A stretch of 64,000 bases of DNA from positions 434,001 through 498,000 of the forward strand of contig NHZP01000025.1 of the NCBI GenBank assembly GCA_003313425.1. The letters are read 5' to 3'. The position numbers were made by a program, and so were the translations under genes. The notes below the pieces were generated by a model. It saw only the letters and a list, made by a program, of their open reading frames with translations. It did not search any database and was not told the DNA's origin. This stretch comes from Pseudopyrenochaeta lycopersici (taxonomy: Eukaryota; Ascomycota; Dothideomycetes; Pleosporales; Pseudopyrenochaetaceae). Below, one piece after another: positions 1-9,656 of this stretch; positions within the stretch are counted from its first letter, which is position 1, and each line of letters starts with the position of its first letter.

Positions 1-2099
1 CTACTCTAGGGTGGCAGTTGCGGTCACAGCATGAGGACACCTTGGTAAAGAATCCTAATCCAACGTCTTCTACTTATATGCAGAACTAAGGCTTGGCGAT
101 GTGATATTGTCCACTGAAGAAGGGACTTTCGACAGCTTGCTCCCCTTTGGTGTACAGAGCTAGTGTGTACAAGGGAATCCATGTAGAACATGCGAGCTCA
201 CGTTTTGTGGGGCGGGGAGCGCGGTATGCGATCATGAACGATAGTGATGCATCCCACCAGCATCATGCAGGCCGTAATGTTAGAGTGAGCCAGTCACTAT
301 AAGTCTCCAGGGAAGATCACCTAGGCAAATAAAGTTTATCGCCGCAAGAACCAAGCGGGGCAGAGCGATGATGGGAGGGACGGTAGGGCTAGCACTGTTT
401 CAACGGCGACGTTTATGCACGAAATGCGCGGGAGAACCCTGATGTCACTTGCATCCGTGGAACACTTGCATTTCCTGCGCGTGGCGTGTGCTCCCTGGTT
501 GAGAATGTGTATTTGGGTCTCGGACCATACGGTACCGAGTGTTCGTGGGACAATCAGCCTGCTAGAGTTGTAGCCAGCCCTATTGTTTGCATTTGTAATC
601 AGAAGTCGGGCAAGCGTCTATAGTTGGTTAGAAAGGCGTTGTAGGAGAATAGACGCAGATATTTTTGCGGACGTGCTTATCTCGCACCGTCCAATTGGCC
701 TCCAACAGTATGGAAGATACGTGCGCACGGCAAGGTGAGAGTAGTGAGTGCCACCGTGACAAAATTATGTCGTAAGCGTCAGCCAAATAAATTTGGGCAA
801 GCGTACGCACTCATAAACCTTTTTTTATGTACCCAAGTCCTGCATGGGACATGCAGACTGCATTTCCAGAAATGCCCACCAGGACCATAGCAATTGACGA
901 CATATGTGTCTGATTATGTGTACATACGGTATCATTGCTAGAAGATGCCGAATTACCGAACTGGCAAATCACCAGCCCTTGTCTCGTCTCTTCTCTGGAG
1001 ATTGGACCAAAATCTGAAGTTATGATCGCTGTTCGATCCTATCCCTAACTCAGCCTTGGTCCTGCTGCCCGCCCCACCCCTCCCGTGTCTCGGCGTTTGT
1101 TGAGCAGCTCAGGTCCAGCGAGGAACTCCTTGTGCGTTTTCACAGGTGGGGACAGTAACTTTAGGGTCGGGGAGCTGGGGCCGAAAAGTCTGCTAGGACG
1201 CCTCAGGTTAGCCTCGACGGTAGATGTGCCACTGTCATTGATCGTTCAGCCCTAGCGGATATGGGGATCTCCCGCGCCTGCAAGCCAACCAGAGGAGGCT
1301 GAATCTGCACGGGCCAGTTGCAAAGATAATTCATGTGGCCAGACGCCATATGGCTCCAAATGGTTGGGAGTTAAGCGAAACCCACATTCGATCCTTGAAT
1401 ATTAATTTGGTTACTAGACATCCACTCACAGAGCTCGTAACACTAAAACAATAGTCTGCCCTAGCATGAAACGGCCTGCATGCATGCTCTCCCGCTTCCC
1501 CGTCCGCCCCAAAAGCTGGAACCAACTCAGGCCCAGGCACAGGACAACAAGACGATCAAGCCAATCCAAAGATAGGTCAGCAGAGCGATCAGCGGGGAAA
1601 CTAGATATTCGGAAATATCCACTGGCGATGGCGGTGCGCGCTGTGGATATTCGGCTAGCGTGCTGACAGGGAAGTGTGGTTTTGGCGAGGTATCCGGCTC
1701 AGCGGTCAGCCAGCGAGACCTCGGATACCCTCCTCTTTCAAAATTTTCAGCTTAAGGAGTCCATCTCCGCAACAGTATGGCGGGAGCGGGTCGGCCGCCC
1801 TTCCTGCTAGCGTCACTAAGGTGTTCGTCCACTTCAGTTTGGTCACCTACCAAATCGCCTTCTACTAAGGTCCGACCCCACACGTCTGTCTCATGGCGCC
1901 ACAGCTTGGGCTATGCAGTCAGCCGTACTTAGCTTGAGCGGAGCCCTCACCAAAATTGTTATGAAGTCTCCTTGCCCCTTGGGCTCCTTGAATTTTGGAT
2001 CACTCGGTTCTTGAAGTACTAGTCCGGAGGCTGTGTTTGGCGTTCATGTGCCATAGCGAAATTGAAACTGTTTAAGTTAATTAAGTTAATTTACTTCAA
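1..2099. other. No recognisable gene
   Basis: Only short open frames without protein-like composition are present on either strand. The one structured item is a roughly 55-bp stretch at 1780-1834 that recurs at 46591-46645 and shares the core GGGTCGGCCGCCC. I see no RNA gene or conserved domain here. Confidence 0.5.
1780..1834. repeat. Dispersed repeat, copy 1 (partner 46591-46645)
   Basis: This segment is similar to 46591-46645 in the same orientation, with a GGGTCGGCCGCCC core followed by CCTGCTAGCGT and a diverging AAGG..TTCGTC tail. It is probably part of an old mobile element; the family is not identified. Confidence 0.5.
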
Positions 2100-2897
2100 T
2101 CAACCGTCTTCGTGATACCAATCGCAATCTAATGGACATGGTGACAAGCGCCCGAATTCCCTTAATGCCGAGCTCTTCTGCTGCCAAGCTGGCAGAGGTG
2201 AGCCAAGTAATACCAGCTCTTCAACGGCTCTTTTATGCAAGGTGATGCTCGCTTGGTCAGCTGCTGTCCAACCAAATCGCGTCTTTGACGCTATATTCCC
2301 ACCCGCGCGTATTAATGGTGCGAAAGACTCCCATGAACCCGTGACTGCAGCCAAATGTAACGGCGTATTTCCATGGTGATCAATCGCGTTGACATCTGCA
2401 CCAAGCGATATCAGAAGCTCGACTGCTTGTTTCATACCCCGCCCAGCAGCATAGTGAAGAGGAGTGAGCATAGAGCAGTCCACTTGGAACGGCAAGACGC
2501 TACATACCCTAAGCCTGCTAATGATAGGTTCTATAAAATCAACTAACCCTTGTGCAGCAAGTCAATGCAAGAGGGTTACTCCGTAACCACCAGCTTGTAC
2601 TAGGTCGATGCCACGTAATAGTATCAGTCTCTCAAATGTTGGCTTGCGGTCCATGATAGTCGCCCACTCTACGACAGAAATATCACAGTTGCGTCCAAAC
2701 CAAAAGGTTACCTCGTGCAATCCATCTGTTAGAGATTCTTTCATGCGTAGTCTATGTTGTCGACCCAGCTGGTCCATAGCCTCGAGCAAGCCGTGGTACA
2801 GCCTGCGTGAGCTCAAAAGTAATGCAAAGGTATCGCTAGGCTGTAAGTAAAGCGCTGTTTCCCGCAAGAGCTCCACAGGGAGTGAAGAAAGAGACAT
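2100..2897 (-). pseudogene. F-box plus ankyrin-repeat protein with one in-frame stop
   Basis: Read on the minus strand from ATG 2897, the first ~111 residues open with an F-box-like segment (SLPVELLRETALYLQPSD). After an in-frame TGA (complement of 2562-2564) the same frame continues without a shift into ankyrin repeats (LTPLHYAAGRG, GNTPLHLAAVTG, residues ~150-230) and ends at 2100. The reading across the stop, GVTLLH*LAAQGLVDFI, fits a TGG-to-TGA change in an ankyrin helix. F-box proteins with ankyrin repeats act as substrate adaptors of SCF ubiquitin ligases (family knowledge). Here a full-length product would need readthrough or a correction. No intron spans the stop cleanly. It is most likely a recent pseudogene, though a sequencing error is possible. 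Confidence 0.6.
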
Positions 2898-3039
2898 TGC
2901 ACGTAAATAGAGAGCTATTCAAGACATTGGTACAGACACACATATAAATACATATAGACATGGTGCACAGGGGCCTTGATTATAGAATGTCTTAGTTGGA
3001 ATCCAGAATTTCTAAACCTGACATAGAAACAATTATCTG

Positions 3040-3806
3040 TCAAAGGTATTGCCAGCCTAGCTTCCTGAGACACTTCTGGATATCTTTCGCTGGAGCATTT
3101 GAGAGTAGTTGACTGTGACGATGGTCGACATCGCCTGCCCAACGTGCAAGCAAATTGAGACAATGATTCTCCTCCATTACTCCCATAAGTGTCTCGCCAA
3201 CCTCCCAGGTCGTGTGAGTAATGCCATCATCATCTTTCCACTGTAATAGAACGTAAAAGTCGTCAAATCTTGCTCGATTTGACCCCCAGTCGTAGTTCTC
3301 TCTGAGATACCCATGAATATAGACTAGGGGATCCAAGGTTGTAGAGAGCTGGGGCATGGATAAACAAATCTTGGGCTCCCTCTGCGATTGTTTCCCATAT
3401 CACAGTGAATACGGGGTCACCTTTCCCACCGGTTCGATTTGGTGCTCGCTCATCGAGGCGATAGAACACGACGTCCGTGCGCCAACTATTGTACCCAATG
3501 GTACCCCAATCTAAGTCGTAGTAGTAGGACGAATCTGGCACTGGTTTCCAGTCCGTCCAGCTCCAACTCGGTTAGTTCGCTGTCACTTTGGGATTTAACC
3601 TTCGGCGCTACCGTAACGAGACGCTTTCGGGCTGCTTCTGATAAATCTTCTTTCTCAAAATATGGGACGCAGTCATTGCGCTGTTTGGCGCTCGCCGTTG
3701 GGGCCTTCGACAACCGGGCTGCGGGTTGAAAAGCATTTGACAACTGTGCTTCAAGAGCTTTGGCTCCCGTGTTCTCATCGACAGAACGCAACCACTGCGT
3801 AGCTGT
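3040..3806 (-). pseudogene. Degenerate gene of unknown function
   Basis: Three overlapping minus-strand frames (about 3486-3806, 3263-3550 and 3040-3357) each have protein-like composition and seem to follow one another, for example DSSYYYDLDWGTIGYNSW in the middle frame and YVLLQWKDDDGITHTTWE in the last. The last segment loosely resembles a chromodomain (aromatic/W-K followed by TWE), but the match is too weak to name. The frame changes have no convincing splice sites, so I read this as a decayed gene, with unrecognised introns as the alternative. Confidence 0.3.
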
Positions 3807-4095
3807 TATGATGGCATTGTATAACAGCTATGTACTCATTAATAAGGCCTGGAGTACGTTAGTGTAGAAGAGAGATTCACAGGACTTCGTAATGAAATAA
3901 TGCGAGCGCTGTCTGATAAAGCTGAGATGAACGTCTCCCACTCGTTCTACAACATTCAGCACGTTACTCGTAGTGATAGGAATTTAGATTACCTCGGCTC
4001 TAAGAGAGTCGCTGTGTACCATGTCCACTCTCTGGTGTACTACATATGATGAGTTTTTGGCGAAGGGGTAACGTAGTTGACAGAATAGCCTTCAG

Positions 4096-4137
4096 GTCCG
4101 TGCGCTTGGGTGCCAATTGGCATCCAAGCGCACGGAC
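4096..4137. repeat. 42-bp near-perfect palindrome
   Basis: The sequence is its own reverse complement around a CCAATTGG centre, with arms reading GTCCGTGCGCTTGG and CCAAGCGCACGGAC and one mismatched pair. It has no spacer, so it could extrude as a cruciform or be the footprint of a foldback element. Function unknown. Confidence 0.75.
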
Positions 4138-4374
4138 TACTCTCTTTGAACATTCCGTGTTAAGCCAGATGCTGGATATGCCTGTATAGCGCAAGAAAGT
4201 GGTTCATGCGTAATCCCTACGTATGCTCCGCGAGCGATTCCTGTAAACTATGGCTATTTACAAACCCCACTTGCGTCCCATTTGAGCTGAATTGCAATCT
4301 GGACAGTTCTTATCTAGGCGGTGCTCTCTGATAACTGTCAGTCTTCATCTGGAGCGGGTAGTTGGCTTACTTAC

Positions 4375-4577
4375 ATGGCAATAACGTTTGGGGGACATCT
4401 CTTATGGGTCTTCTGATATTTTTTGCACCATGCTCGAACAATGTATCGGAAGTGGGAACATTTGTACTGTACTTTCACGTAGTCGCACATGTTGGCAGGA
4501 GGTAGTGTGCTGTTGCGAACTTGGTAGGCGTCGGTCACATAGTTGTCTGTATTAAATAACGTACGCACCACCTCCAT
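4375..4577 (-). CDS. 5' exon of a conserved short Cys-rich fungal protein (partial)
   Basis: Minus-strand exon with the segment MCDYVKVQYKCSHFRYIVRA followed by WCKKYQKTHKRCPPNV. I recognise this as the start of a family of small uncharacterised ascomycete proteins with spaced Cys and His. The likely start is the ATG at 4490 (MCDY), with 29 further residues possible upstream from 4577. The exon runs into a consensus donor, AT|GTAAGT, with the intron beginning at 4374. I could not find a convincing second exon, so the gene is probably truncated. No function is assigned. Confidence 0.45.
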
Positions 4578-4624
4578 TCATCCCGCTAATTCCACCCGCG
4601 CACCGGATTAGTTATAGAAAATAC

Positions 4625-5029
4625 CTAAGAAAGACTGGTCCTTGTTAACTCCGTATGCATTACGAATGATCCTCTAGCATGACGATATAAGTTAGGTAAG
4701 CCGTATGTGATAGTAAGCTCTCCATCTTCTTTGTACTTTAGAAGACGCATCAACTCATATGGATACGTGATGGCCGCGTGCGGTAGGAAATAGACAGAAA
4801 GAGGCTCGACGAGAGTGTGGCAGCTAGTTTTCCCTTTCACTGTAAAGGTCAGCCTAGGGATAGGAGAACGTGTAGCTAATAAAATATAGCTCCGTATATC
4901 TTGACAGTAAAACAGCGTTCTGAGAGTCGCAAGCTGGCTCTGGTGAACCGTGTCACATTCTTGGTTTGGCGATGGCGGCGCATCAGACCTCAAGCAGGTA
5001 GCCGTGAGGCTGTACAGCGGCCGCAACAA
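4625..5029 (-). CDS. Hypothetical ORF, doubtful
   Basis: This is a 134-residue open frame on the minus strand with no domain I can recognise. Its last ~70 residues (for example YELMRLLKYKEDGELTITYG) have more protein-like composition than most short frames nearby. No splice signals, promoter or relatives are evident. It may be a fragment of a decayed gene next to the retroelement at 5329-5458. Confidence 0.2.
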   Translation of the reverse strand: MLRPLYSLTATCLRSDAPPSPNQECDTVHQSQLATLRTLFYCQDIRSYILLATRSPIPRLTFTVKGKTSCHTLVEPLSVYFLPHAAITYPYELMRLLKYKEDGELTITYGLPNLYRHARGSFVMHTELTRTSLS

Positions 5030-5075
5030 TGCTGCGTGAAGGCGCGACTCCAGATTGCCACTCCTAGAACACTAG

Positions 5076-5150
5076 ACCAAGACACAATACACACACAATA
5101 CAACTTTTCTGCTCATCATGAATTCTTCCTGATGCATCATCATCAGCACA
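5076..5150 (+). repeat. 75-bp dispersed repeat, copy 1 (partner 32556-32630)
   Basis: It is identical to 32556-32630 except for one A/G difference, in the same orientation, from ACCAAG to CATCAGCACA. After a 1-bp offset both continue with CAAGTGCGAC. The second copy lies beside a pogo transposase relic, which suggests the repeat is a non-coding end of a pogo-type element. Confidence 0.8.
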
Positions 5151-5328
5151 CCCAAGTGCGACAGGGGACAAATCTCAAATTGGGGACAAATCTCAGCAGC
5201 CCTATAATACTGCGACCTACCGCATTCGTAAGCCTAATCTAAGTAGGCGACACAGTATTATTACTGCACGTCTAGGAGGAGGACGTTAGTTAATTAGATA
5301 TAGTTTCAAATTTGTCGCGTGCGAACCC

Positions 5329-5340
5329 GGGCTCATAACC
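5329..5340 (-). other. Half-tRNA(iMet) primer-binding site of a copia-type element
   Basis: On the minus strand, right after the LTR, the sequence reads GGTTATGAGCCC. This is complementary to the anticodon arm of initiator tRNA-Met (GGGCTCATAACC, containing CAT). Copia-type retrotransposons are known to prime from a tRNA-iMet half cut in the anticodon loop. The match is 12 nt and then stops. Confidence 0.6.
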
Positions 5341-5458
5341 TGTTGAAGCAAGTGATTGTGTTCATTGTTATTTTTCTACAGGCGTGGTGCCTCACTCTTA
5401 TATATACACCCACGGCCCCTGTCACATATTGGTGTTTCAGTCACTGTGATGTTTGACA
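5341..5458 (-). mobile_element. Copia-type LTR (118 bp)
   Basis: On the minus strand this segment starts TGTCAAACATC and ends GCTTCAACA, the TG...CA form of an LTR. It is similar over its length to the 119-bp copy at 25613-25731, which has a 5-bp target duplication. Placement of the primer site at 5329-5340 marks it as a 5' LTR with its internal region toward lower coordinates. No gag or pol frame survives there. The flanking 5-mers (TAACC and CTCCC) do not match. Confidence 0.65.
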
Positions 5459-5687
5459 CTCCCACTCGATGATGACTCCGTCAGTAGCCCCATCGACCCT
5501 TCGTCACAGTGTATAGGCCCCGTCAAAACCTTCAAAAAACCCTAACGTCCCTCCCTGCGTGCCGCAAACCACCAGTGCTTTTCATCATAACAAAGCTAAC
5601 AATAATCAAGAGGCGCAGATAGTCTCGGAATAGAGACATTGAATTCTAAGCTTTATGCAAACTAACTGCTTCCAATTACTAGCATAA

Positions 5688-5885
5688 TTATGGCTGGGGA
5701 TCAACCACAGACTTCTTGTTATGAACCCAAAAGTGATGTATCAAATATCCACAGCCTGAAAGCTCTGCTATTGAGACCCATGTCCGCTTCCAATACACTG
5801 TGTATCGGCATTCTGCATCATGCGTTTCGCCTCGTAGCTCAAAGACCTGGCTGAGAAGTGGCACTCCATGAAAATTTTCACACAA
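5688..5885 (-). CDS. Hypothetical ORF, possibly chromodomain-like fragment
   Basis: Minus-strand frame, open upstream for about 20 more codons past 5885 before a stop, with protein-like composition (YTVYWKRTWVSIAEL near the middle). The Y-x-V-x-W-K ... W spacing loosely recalls a chromodomain as found at the ends of some transposon integrases, but no ATG beyond 5885, intron or partner supports a real gene. Treat as a fragment. Confidence 0.2.
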   Translation of the reverse strand: MCENFHGVPLLSQVFELRGETHDAECRYTVYWKRTWVSIAELSGCGYLIHHFWVHNKKSVVDPQP

Positions 5886-5945
5886 CTGCCCAATTGCTAA
5901 TGTAGTTGGCTCCCATTCGGCTAGATACTCGCTTTGTCCGCTCTC

Positions 5946-7454
5946 TTATTGTCTACGGTAATCAACCAGTCGATTAATTGGCCAGCGACGGATCGAGAGA
6001 CGATTTTCGTTGAATGAAGGGATTGGTCATTACAAACCCAGTGATCTGAAATTCAGATGAAGGAAAGGATCTGGATACGATGGAATTGGGAGATTCCCTG
6101 GGTATGGACTTAAGCTAGAATTGGACAGAAGATGGTCAAAATCTCCTTGGCTACCGTTGTTGCAGAGAAGCTATGATTGTTATAAGCTGGCCATCGCTTT
6201 GGTTCGTCAGGAATGCTTTGGTTGCGGACGAAACTTATGGCTTTTATTGTATGATATAGGAGGATGCTATGTCACGTAAGCCGCCGCGGGAGGACCGTCT
6301 TTGGCGGTTTCAAAAGAATTCACGTACACTATTTCAGGGCGCTACTTTTTTTTTTGGAAGCAAACATGCTGCACTCGGCAGCCATCTCCGGCTGTAGCGT
6401 AAGGAAAACCTTGGAAAGCTGTCACTATAATATATGCTCCATTTATAGACTATACCAAGCCTTCGTTCTCATTGGCTGGAGGTAATTGAAATGGGTGAGA
6501 TGAAATGGGTGAAATGAAGTGGGTGAGCTGACGATATAGGTCTAGCGCTAGTTATCGGGAGTCTTACCTGTTTTGTTTTGACATGTGATATTTTCCCTGC
6601 CTTGTTGGGGTAATTGAAAGTCTTTCCTGCTGTTGGGCATCAATGCACATATCTCCCTCGTTGTGTTCGAAGCCGGTGGCTTGAGTTGGCCTGATTCCTT
6701 TTGGCCGTCGTGTTCTCGCTCGGAGGATTTTGCTTCAGCCATTTAGTGAAGTGTCCCATCTTTGTGTCATACTTGGGCACCAAACAGCCGTGGAAAGTCT
6801 CACGCAAAGCTACCAAAGCCAAACCCAAGGAGCTTCCTGAAACGGATTTTGAGGGAGCGTAGACAACGACTTCTCAGCGCTGCCCCCTCTGGTCTCGTCA
6901 TCGTATCCATATACTGAGTTATCAAGCGGAAAAAATGGTCTAAGTTGTAGTGCATGTTTATTGCTAATTCATGTATGAGGAGAACCACAAAGGATACAAC
7001 TCACCCGCTGAGAACTGAGCTAGTGTTCTGCTCTATCCGTCCCGGCAACTGTCAAATAGCGGCAAGAAGAACTCGATAGTGGGAAGATTAGGATCTTGTC
7101 CAGCATCAATGACGACAGGAAGGATTCCATTAGTCTCGCAATTGTATTCCAAGACGGAACCTAAGTTTTGGCTAAGGCAAGTTGTGGAAGCGACAGAGCA
7201 AACGCAATAATGAATGTCATTCTGTCTCCGTTTGCAGTATGTGGTTGCCGTGAACGCTTACATTGAGTGGGCGTGATGAGGTATCTCAAATTGTCAAACA
7301 CTGAGATGTCACTTCTTTCAGTAGTGTGTCTATATATAGGACTAGCAACGAGCGCTGCGCTCAGGTAGGAGACATTGCGGCATCTTTGACTAAGTTTAGA
7401 CACTTAGAGCCCATTTCGACCCCTGTGGACGTTCTTTTTACTTTCGGGCTGGAG
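5946..7454. other. No recognisable gene
   Basis: Short frames on both strands lack domain signatures. A small G-rich direct repeat of the type GAAATGGGTGAGATGAAATG occurs near 6487-6530. Nothing else could be supported. Confidence 0.4.
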
Positions 7455-7523
7455 TGTGGTGAGTGGCTAGTGTGGTGAGTGGTGAGTGGTGAGTGGTGAG
7501 TGGTGAGTGGTGAGTGGAGAGTG
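7455..7523. repeat. GTGAGTG tandem repeat
   Basis: A 7-bp unit, GTGAGTG, is repeated about seven to eight times with an interruption (GTGAGTGGCTAGTG) at the left end. It is a simple minisatellite-like tract between non-coding sequences. Confidence 0.9.
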
Positions 7524-8074
7524 TTCTAGTGTGCTGAGAGCTGAGTGGTGCAGAGCACAGTGGTCAATTTAAGGTTGGTCTTCCTGGAATGCTCTTCTGG
7601 CATCTTTGATACTGCTTTTCGAGGATGTTGATGGAAAGAATGTTGATGTAGTTAGATCTCTTGAGCACACCCGGTCTGCTTGTGTGATCTCCTCAACTAG
7701 ATCATCGAGTCCTGCATTATTGGCCTTGCGCTTAGTGCTTTAGAGGGCCTCAGCTTTAGTTTGGTTTGATATCCCGCCACTCTGCTCTTCAGAGGGAAGT
7801 GTGTCCGGGGTAGCAGTTCTGGAGTTGATAGACCGGCAAGAGTAAAATGATGTATCGGTGGTTGAGGCGATGGATTCACAATAATCGTTGTTATCCGCGC
7901 TTGCGCTCGCTGGTGTGATTCCGGAGTTCGTTTGGAGCTGCAAACCTGAACGTGCTGTCATAACAGTGACCGTCATCATCTATACCTTGAAAGCGAGAAT
8001 TTGAGCAACAGTGTTAAAGAAAAGCTAAAGGGTTGGTCTTGTCCCATTGAGAACGTGCAAGCGCTTCAACAATA

Positions 8075-8734
8075 CTATTCCTCGAATTGTTCAACTGGGG
8101 TCAAAATCACTGACCCATCTTCTTTATTGTCCCTGATCATGTAGGATTTCCATCCAGCTTTAGGCAGATCGATGTCCTCTTCGCCAGATAAGAATTTCAT
8201 GAAGACGCCATGCGTGATAACGACAATATCTCTCCTCTCCTTGCCACGTAAGGCCAAGGTCAGTTGTCTGAATCTCTCCCTCATCTTTGTCGCCCTCAGT
8301 GTGACTGAATCGTCGTCTGCTGCGAATTGCCCTGCTTTAGCCTGCCAGTTCTCACTCAATTGCTCCAAATCTAAATTCAAGAATTCCTTCTCTAATTCAT
8401 GGTGCTCCGAGCCAGTGTCGCAAGGCATCGCGCTTCGTTCTTGTAGGCCAGGTTCTAGAGTGAGCGCAATGCCGTGCTCAACACCACGTCCCGAGGCTTG
8501 GTCGAAGTATCGACTGTCGAGAACATGATGAAAACCTGTAAGGGAAGTTTGTATGGCGCGTCGAAGTGGAGAGGTGATTACTACTGCGATTCGCTCTGGA
8601 TGGGGAAACGTGCTGACTAGATGAGCAGCTTGGGCATAACCTAGAGGAGTCAAGGGCGGATCTAGGTGAGAAAAGTTTTTAGAAAGGTTGTGTTCTGATT
8701 CAGCATGACGGACAAGGTGAATGATTGACGCCAT
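8075..8734 (-). CDS. Histidine phosphatase (phosphoglycerate mutase-like) protein
   Basis: The intronless minus-strand frame of ~219 residues has the histidine phosphatase signature near its start (HLVRHAESEHN), with the phospho-acceptor His in RHA, and a second catalytic His near the end (VVITHGVFMKF, residues ~180-190). The arginine-bearing ITSPLRRAIQTS (residues ~52-63) is also typical. In this family the first His carries a phosphate in transit; substrates range from sugar phosphates to signalling molecules, so no specific reaction is assigned. I prefer the ATG at 8734 because it places the RHG motif close to the N-terminus, as usual; an upstream in-frame ATG at 8752 would add six residues. 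No signal peptide is visible, so it is probably cytosolic. Confidence 0.85.
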   Translation of the reverse strand: MASIIHLVRHAESEHNLSKNFSHLDPPLTPLGYAQAAHLVSTFPHPERIAVVITSPLRRAIQTSLTGFHHVLDSRYFDQASGRGVEHGIALTLEPGLQERSAMPCDTGSEHHELEKEFLNLDLEQLSENWQAKAGQFAADDDSVTLRATKMRERFRQLTLALRGKERRDIVVITHGVFMKFLSGEEDIDLPKAGWKSYMIRDNKEDGSVILTPVEQFEE

Positions 8735-8752
8735 GGCAATTAGGAGACGCAT

Positions 8753-9656
8753 AGGCTACAGATTGCTGCTTAAGTATGTAGCAAAAGCGAAATTTGAGGA
8801 ATGGCGCAATATATGCCAAGGATCACGACTGTAGCCTCTAAACTCATCACTCGTGCTTCTAAATCTAAAAGTTGTGCATCAATCAATTCGATCTAACTCA
8901 ATACATTAGGACTTATGTATTCGCTAAGGAACAATCTAGTTTCTTCGTTGCACATCTGTGATGGTGACTGACTTAGCTAATTACCTGCTGAACAGATCTA
9001 ATTAATTATTGCAGGCTCAACAAAGTACACATTGCCGGAGAAATGGTGCCTGAAAGTCCCTCAGGAAGGAAACGTCTGGCTAGAACGTTATTAGTTAGGG
9101 TCAATGCATTGCTATGCGTTATTATTATAATAATAACGGCTTTTCGTTGCGTTGCTGTCTGTGTTATCATGTTGCTGCGCGCACCGCTGCGAGCAACCAT
9201 CTCATTCGCGAACTTCTGCATCCCACAATCAGTCTCTATATTTGGAAACATAAGCATTGAAACTTCTGATAAACTGTGTGCGTTTATGTGCCAGCAATCT
9301 CAGTGCTAGAGAACATCATGTGCATAGCAACGGAGGAAGCTCAGGCCCTCAAAAGATGTGTTGATTAGCAAGCCTCGCTTAGCTCGTCAATCTTGCCTCA
9401 AATTCTTTGACCGTTTCCCTAGCCACTTTGTCAACGCGAGCGCCATGCCTTGGCACTGTCAAGCACCCCACAGAAAGGGCAAAGGGTACGCGCACGTGGG
9501 CCAGCTGATTGGAAAGGAGCTCCGCTTTAGGGCAACGTCACTGCTCAATGCTAATTGGATGAGACACGGCGCATATCCTCTTCAATTCCGTCTTCAACCC
9601 GCTTTCAACATCAAGCCTCACATAGCGCCTCAGAGAGTGGTTATCTACTGGATCTA
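8753..9656. other. Intergenic region between phosphatase and CHR transporter
   Basis: The genes on either side diverge, so this interval probably holds both promoters. Short frames (for example 9043-9309) overlap on both strands but look fortuitous. A small hairpin, GTTATTATTATAATAATAAC, lies near 9118-9138. Confidence 0.4.

Noticed and set aside
1466..1868. Two adjacent short plus-strand ORFs
   Set aside because: Basic, low-complexity translations without motifs; the second overlaps a dispersed repeat at 1780-1834.
5329..5340. A tRNA-Met gene
   Set aside because: Only the anticodon-arm segment is present; acceptor, D and T arms are missing, and its position next to an LTR explains it as a primer-binding site.
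7697..7979. Serine/threonine-rich minus-strand frames beside the phosphatase gene
   Set aside because: Two overlapping frames with low-complexity composition, no motif, no splice sites that join them, and no clear start.
9006..9309. Hydrophobic frames on both strands with a poly-Ile stretch
   Set aside because: The Ile run comes from a small TTATTATTATAATAATAA hairpin, and both strands are open, which points to chance.
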